Shown: positions 33,080 to 35,884 of the stretch, piece by piece
Position numbering within the stretch: the stretch's first letter is position 1
Layout: the number at the start of each line of letters is the position of its first letter
IMG/VR virus record: IMGVR_UViG_3300022890_000064
Span: 1-35,884 of that record
Direction: 5' to 3' (one strand)
DNA length: 35,884 bases
Source of the DNA: a virus
Program-made: the position numbers and the translations under genes
The notes under the pieces: generated by a model
What the model was told of the DNA's origin: nothing
Databases searched by the model: none
What the model saw: the letters and a program-made list of their open reading frames with translations, nothing else

Positions 33080-33309
33080 TTCTTAAAATGGGTGAAAAAA
33101 TTCTTACTATAGATGATACTCTTAAGGAAGACGCTGCGTTTCTTTATTTAATGGACTATAGTATTACTGATCGTAAAAAGTGTGATCTTACTATTCATCC
33201 TTCCCACCTCCTGTCTCCTCCGTTGTCTCTTCCCAAATACGCTCATAATATTTTAACCTCTTACTGGTACAAGTTAGTGGGTAAACTTCTCGTACTTTAT
33301 AATTTTTAA
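33076..33309 (+). CDS. Possible small protein at the end of the late operon (77 aa)
   Basis: The ATG overlaps the previous stop (ATGA) and follows GGGGAGGAAGAAGTT, a good ribosome site. The first 38 residues (MILKMGEKILTIDDTLKEDA onward) look protein-like. The last 40 codons run antisense through the end of the peptidase gene on the other strand, which stops at 33191. I do not recognise the product. Either it is real and the two operons overlap tail to tail by 119 bases, or the frame has decayed or is chance. Confidence 0.42.
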   Translation: MILKMGEKILTIDDTLKEDAAFLYLMDYSITDRKKCDLTIHPSHLLSPPLSLPKYAHNILTSYWYKLVGKLLVLYNF

Positions 33310-33679
33310 GTGATTGTGGAATCTTATTAAGTGGGTCTAGAACTTGCTTACCGTTCCATAGAACAGCGTGAAATAAACCTTCAGTAATTGGACTGTCTAC
33401 AGTTATGTAGGCAAGTCTGTTAGCTAATGTATAAAGAATTTTTATTTCTGTGTCAGCTGTGATCTTAATTCCTTTGCCGTTGTTTCCTAGTTGTGTCAAA
33501 TCAGCATAATTACCAAAGAATACCCCATGATTGGCTAGGAAAACCATTGCATCCTCATCTGATATAGGAGGGACGATAGGAAAAAACCAATCTAAAACAT
33601 AATGTTCGTCTTCTCCTATTATCATGGCTAGCACAGCCATTAAGCAGGAATTATTTCTTGATTGTAGAATTACTTTCAT
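33191..33679 (-). CDS. C39-like cysteine peptidase domain protein (162 aa)
   Basis: The N-terminus has Gln6 and Cys12 in LQSRNNSCLMAVLAMIIGED, and a later HAVLWNGKQVLDP places His104 and Asp115. This is the Gln/Cys/His/Asp pattern of papain-like C39 peptidases and their relatives. It is a bare domain without transporter or signal peptide. It is last in the leftward early/replication operon and overlaps the DUF1737 gene by 29 bases. Possible roles are cleavage of a host or phage protein early in infection, or a non-catalytic fold; no target can be named. Confidence 0.7.
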   Translation of the reverse strand: MKVILQSRNNSCLMAVLAMIIGEDEHYVLDWFFPIVPPISDEDAMVFLANHGVFFGNYADLTQLGNNGKGIKITADTEIKILYTLANRLAYITVDSPITEGLFHAVLWNGKQVLDPLNKIPQSLKNYKVREVYPLTCTSKRLKYYERIWEETTEETGGGKDE

Positions 33680-33857
33680 TTCTTATCTCCTTCGTCATGG
33701 CTTGATAGAACTGTCCTCCTCCATTTGTAATTCCACCCCGTAGTAGCCAGTCGTTCTGTAAGTATTCATTTACTGAAGCAACCAGGGCTTGATAAGTTAA
33801 TTCTTGCAGTATAGTATACTGAAGTGGTTTCTTTGTTTGTTTCTTAGCTATCTTCAT
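33651..33857 (-). CDS. DUF1737 domain protein (68 aa)
   Basis: The pattern YTILQELTYQALVASVNEYL, then NDWLLRGGITNGGGQFYQAM matches the small DUF1737 fold: a strand, a helix, the G.. W . . . GG turn and a terminal QAM strand. The family is widespread in bacteria and phages and has no established function. It has a good AAGGA-type ribosome site inside the end of the ATPase gene (overlap of 14 bases), and overlaps the peptidase gene downstream. Coupled translation in the operon is likely. Confidence 0.86.
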   Translation of the reverse strand: MKIAKKQTKKPLQYTILQELTYQALVASVNEYLQNDWLLRGGITNGGGQFYQAMTKEIRNESNSTIKK

Positions 33858-35076
33858 CCTTCTCCTCCTTTCCGTTAACTAATGTCATTCCTTCTTCATC
33901 GAAGTCTTTTAGTTTGTTATAAGTGAATGTTCTCTCCGCGCCTTCAGTCCCACTTTTGATAAACCTCCCTGCGATAAGCGTGTCTATCATCTCGTTGATC
34001 TGACTTTTGTCCGCATCTTGGTAGTTAAGTCTCACGATCTCCGAGAAGGTGACAGTCCCAAGGTCTCTTATTTGGCCCAGGATTCTATTAGTTTCTTCTG
34101 ACATTGTACTCTTACCATGACCTCCGAAGGCCATCGGTGCTTTCTTCAGCGTCGCCTCAAGCATGAAGATAGCTTTAGCGATATCTTTCGCGGTCAGGAC
34201 CAGCCTGTCGGAATAAGAAACATGATAACACATGGCTACCTTCAGGACCATGACGTGTATTCTTCCGATGAAAGGTCTTAGTCTCCGGTCTTTTGTCAGT
34301 TTAATAAGTTGGCCAAGGCCGTTGTACCAGTCTATGAAAAAGTTCTTTGCTTCCTGGGTGAACTCAAACTCCCCTACGAGTTGCGAGATCTTGGCAAGGT
34401 CTATAAGAAGCTCTTGTCTTAAAGCCATGTTAGGAGGTGGTGGTATGGGAACACTCTTGTAGATCTTTCTCTCTGAGACTATTACAATTCGTGAAGTGAA
34501 GCCACCGCCTACGGCCTCTTCCGGTAGATTAGCTGCAAGCCAAGATGGTGTTGTAGCGAAGAAACAGTTGACACAAAGGTTGTAGAGTTTGTCTTCTCCT
34601 TTCTCTGAGGTCTTGTAAGCCCACTCATCGTGGGAATCCCATAGATCGGTGAGACCTTCGATCATTCCTTTGAGATCTATAGCAAGGAAGGAAGAGAGTT
34701 CTTTAGAGATCAAAGCTATGGAAGACATTGGCCGTTGTGTTCCTTCGTAGGTGAAGGCTCTCTCCTCGCAGTTGACTGCAAGCTGCTTGGTCAGCGCCCT
34801 CTTCGTAGGGGAGTCTACAAACGCTGGAAGTTCAATCTCGTTAAGGAACTTCTTGGAAAGACCAACCGGCGGACCTTTACGACAGACAGCAGGTGGTGCG
34901 ACAAGCATTACATAGAGATTCGGATAGACCGGCTCAAGGCCATAGGGAACCCAGACCTTACGCTCAAGAGCAGCAGCAAGTGTAAAGATCCCACTCCATA
35001 CCCAGAAAGATCGTGGGGACTCAGTGTCTTCGACGAAAGTCTGAAGCTGTTTTAGCCAATTGCGCCGTTTAGTCAT
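33844..35076 (-). CDS. DUF3987-like replication ATPase with altered P-loop (410 aa)
   Basis: The protein fits the DUF3987 class of P-loop ATPases often found in phage or plasmid replication modules. The P-loop region is PNLYVMLVAPPAVCRKGPP at about residues 52-70: Lys67 is kept but the usual Gly before it and Ser/Thr after it are changed. A strand with ALISKELSSF (about 121-130) is at the Walker B place; ATTPSWLAANL (about 174-184) and GGGFTSRIVIV (about 190-200) give sensor- and arginine-finger-like motifs. The C-terminus has a winged-helix-like stretch (FSEIVRLNYQDADKSQINEM). It probably acts as helicase or loader with the polymerase. It overlaps both neighbours. Confidence 0.75.
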   Translation of the reverse strand: MTKRRNWLKQLQTFVEDTESPRSFWVWSGIFTLAAALERKVWVPYGLEPVYPNLYVMLVAPPAVCRKGPPVGLSKKFLNEIELPAFVDSPTKRALTKQLAVNCEERAFTYEGTQRPMSSIALISKELSSFLAIDLKGMIEGLTDLWDSHDEWAYKTSEKGEDKLYNLCVNCFFATTPSWLAANLPEEAVGGGFTSRIVIVSERKIYKSVPIPPPPNMALRQELLIDLAKISQLVGEFEFTQEAKNFFIDWYNGLGQLIKLTKDRRLRPFIGRIHVMVLKVAMCYHVSYSDRLVLTAKDIAKAIFMLEATLKKAPMAFGGHGKSTMSEETNRILGQIRDLGTVTFSEIVRLNYQDADKSQINEMIDTLIAGRFIKSGTEGAERTFTYNKLKDFDEEGMTLVNGKEEKDEDS

Positions 35077-35534
35077 TCAGAAGCCTTGTTAATATGTTTA
35101 AAAAGAAGAAGTGGGTTCTGATTTTTTAATAGAAAAATCTTACTTACTAATTCCGTAAATTTTACTCCTTCTGGAATAGGAAAAGAAATAAATTCTTCTA
35201 GTTCTTTTGGTAATAACATCAAATCACCATCTTTCAATGAATACCCCTGTCTATTAGCAAATTCTTCGAATGGTTCTTTATATTTGCCAACTAACTTAAC
35301 AGCTTTTTTAAATACTTCAAGCGATAGTTGTTTTTCTAAATTCTGCTTTTCTTCAAGTTTCTCTTGCTCTTCTTTTTCGAGTTCTCTTTTTAGTTCCTTT
35401 CTCCTTTCTTTACATAATTTTGGATCTTTACTTTCCCATTCAGAATTATAATAACATAACCAGCCCTTTCCTGAATGGGGATTACACTTTTTGTCGTAAT
35501 AGCAATTATAGCATTCACATCCTATTCCTGACAT
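35073..35534 (-). CDS. Cys-rich coiled-coil protein in replication operon (153 aa)
   Basis: The N-terminus holds Cys at residues 6, 8, 11, 17, 27 and 41 with a His at 20, probably a small zinc-binding domain. A highly charged helix follows (ELKRELEKEEQEKLEEKQ, about residues 47-64), then a helical C-terminus with a hydrophobic patch (LVSKIFLLKNQNPLLLF). I do not recognise the family. It overlaps the end of the polymerase gene by 13 bases and the ATPase gene by four, so it is translated with them. A role as polymerase or ATPase accessory factor is inferred from position. Confidence 0.72.
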   Translation of the reverse strand: MSGIGCECYNCYYDKKCNPHSGKGWLCYYNSEWESKDPKLCKERRKELKRELEKEEQEKLEEKQNLEKQLSLEVFKKAVKLVGKYKEPFEEFANRQGYSLKDGDLMLLPKELEEFISFPIPEGVKFTELVSKIFLLKNQNPLLLFKHINKASE

Positions 35535-35884
35535 AACTCAACCTCCTCCAATCTTCCCCAATCCGGTCCAACCTTAAAGTCAACCGGGATTATAAGTTCT
35601 TTGCCATGTATGGTCAATGGGATCTCCATACAGCGTTTCACTTCTTTCATTACAGCAAGACGATCTTTTGGGTCGCTCTGTACAATGACCTCATCGTGGT
35701 TGTTCAGCATGATTTGACATAGTGGAACCTCTGCGTTGATTGCTTTGATCCCGTCTTCAACGATCTCACCAACAGTACTCTGCGGAGAAAAGGCGTAAGC
35801 ACTTCGGAAGAGACTGTCATTGAGCCTACCAAGGAACTGACGTTTCCGTCCGTAGGAACTGATGAGCGTTCTGGTTGCTCTGAT
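35522..35884 (-). CDS. DNA polymerase, family A (C-terminal 120 aa; 5' end outside window)
   Basis: The frame is open to the right edge, so only the C-terminus is present and the gene starts beyond the window. It has the family A features in order: RTLISSYGRKRQFLGR, as in the GR.R segment after the fingers, then FRSAYAFSPQSTVGEIVEDG, the conserved A..(P)Q helix, and motif C as NNHDEVIVQ, where the His-Asp-Glu carries a catalytic metal ligand. After motif C comes a short palm region ending in a Trp-Gly turn. This is the phage replicative polymerase. An ATG at 35710 is internal and not the start. Confidence 0.93.
   Translation of the reverse strand: MRATRTLISSYGRKRQFLGRLNDSLFRSAYAFSPQSTVGEIVEDGIKAINAEVPLCQIMLNNHDEVIVQSDPKDRLAVMKEVKRCMEIPLTIHGKELIIPVDFKVGPDWGRLEEVELCQE

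Noticed and set aside
1-35884. tRNA or rRNA genes
   Set aside because: I found no cloverleaf with a conserved T-arm GTTCRA and CCA end, and no rRNA-like sequence; a tRNAscan run would settle it.

Overview
The window is a continuous piece of a tailed double-stranded DNA phage, probably a podovirus. It carries a small-plus-large terminase pair, a P22-type portal, a scaffold and major capsid pair, a gp4-like adaptor, a gp10-like tail hub and four large internal virion (ejection) proteins. I see no tape-measure, tube or sheath gene. No integrase, repressor, tRNA or reverse transcriptase gene is visible. The base composition is moderately AT-rich by eye. The host cannot be named; the six Sec-type signal peptides and strong AAGGAG ribosome sites only say that it is a bacterium.

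Layout. Positions 1-2031 hold a leftward cluster of at least six small genes of unknown function, two of them under 60 codons. Positions 2032-2651 are non-coding and contain an exact 19-bp-spaced repeat array, GC-rich hairpins and promoter-like sequences. The rightward late region starts there. First come terS and terL (2652-5051). Next is a long adhesin/fibre block (5144-15037), then a lysis block (15053-16112) with an M15-type endolysin between two holin candidates. After a near-consensus promoter (16136-16164) follow portal, scaffold, capsid, accessory head genes, adaptor, hub and ejection genes (16198-33079), with a clear intrinsic terminator inside the ejection group (27348-27381). At about 33.2 kb this meets a leftward early/replication operon (33191-35884) that encodes, in transcription order, a family A DNA polymerase (only its C-terminus is in the window), a Cys-rich coiled-coil protein, a DUF3987-like ATPase, a DUF1737 protein and a C39-like cysteine peptidase.

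The most unusual part is 6391-15037. Six consecutive adhesin-like genes each begin with a textbook Sec signal peptide. They encode a beta-rich protein, a BNR/Asp-box propeller-type protein, two small families I know from phage virion gene sets, a LamG-bearing fibre and a parallel beta-helix protein. Virion proteins are normally assembled in the cytosol, so signal peptides on a whole fibre block are unexpected. One of them (11491-13155) has, right after its predicted cleavage site, the same N-terminal module that starts the leaderless fibre gene at 5499. This suggests that export signals were added to virion-type adhesins. Export, surface display or enzyme release is an inference that needs experimental proof.
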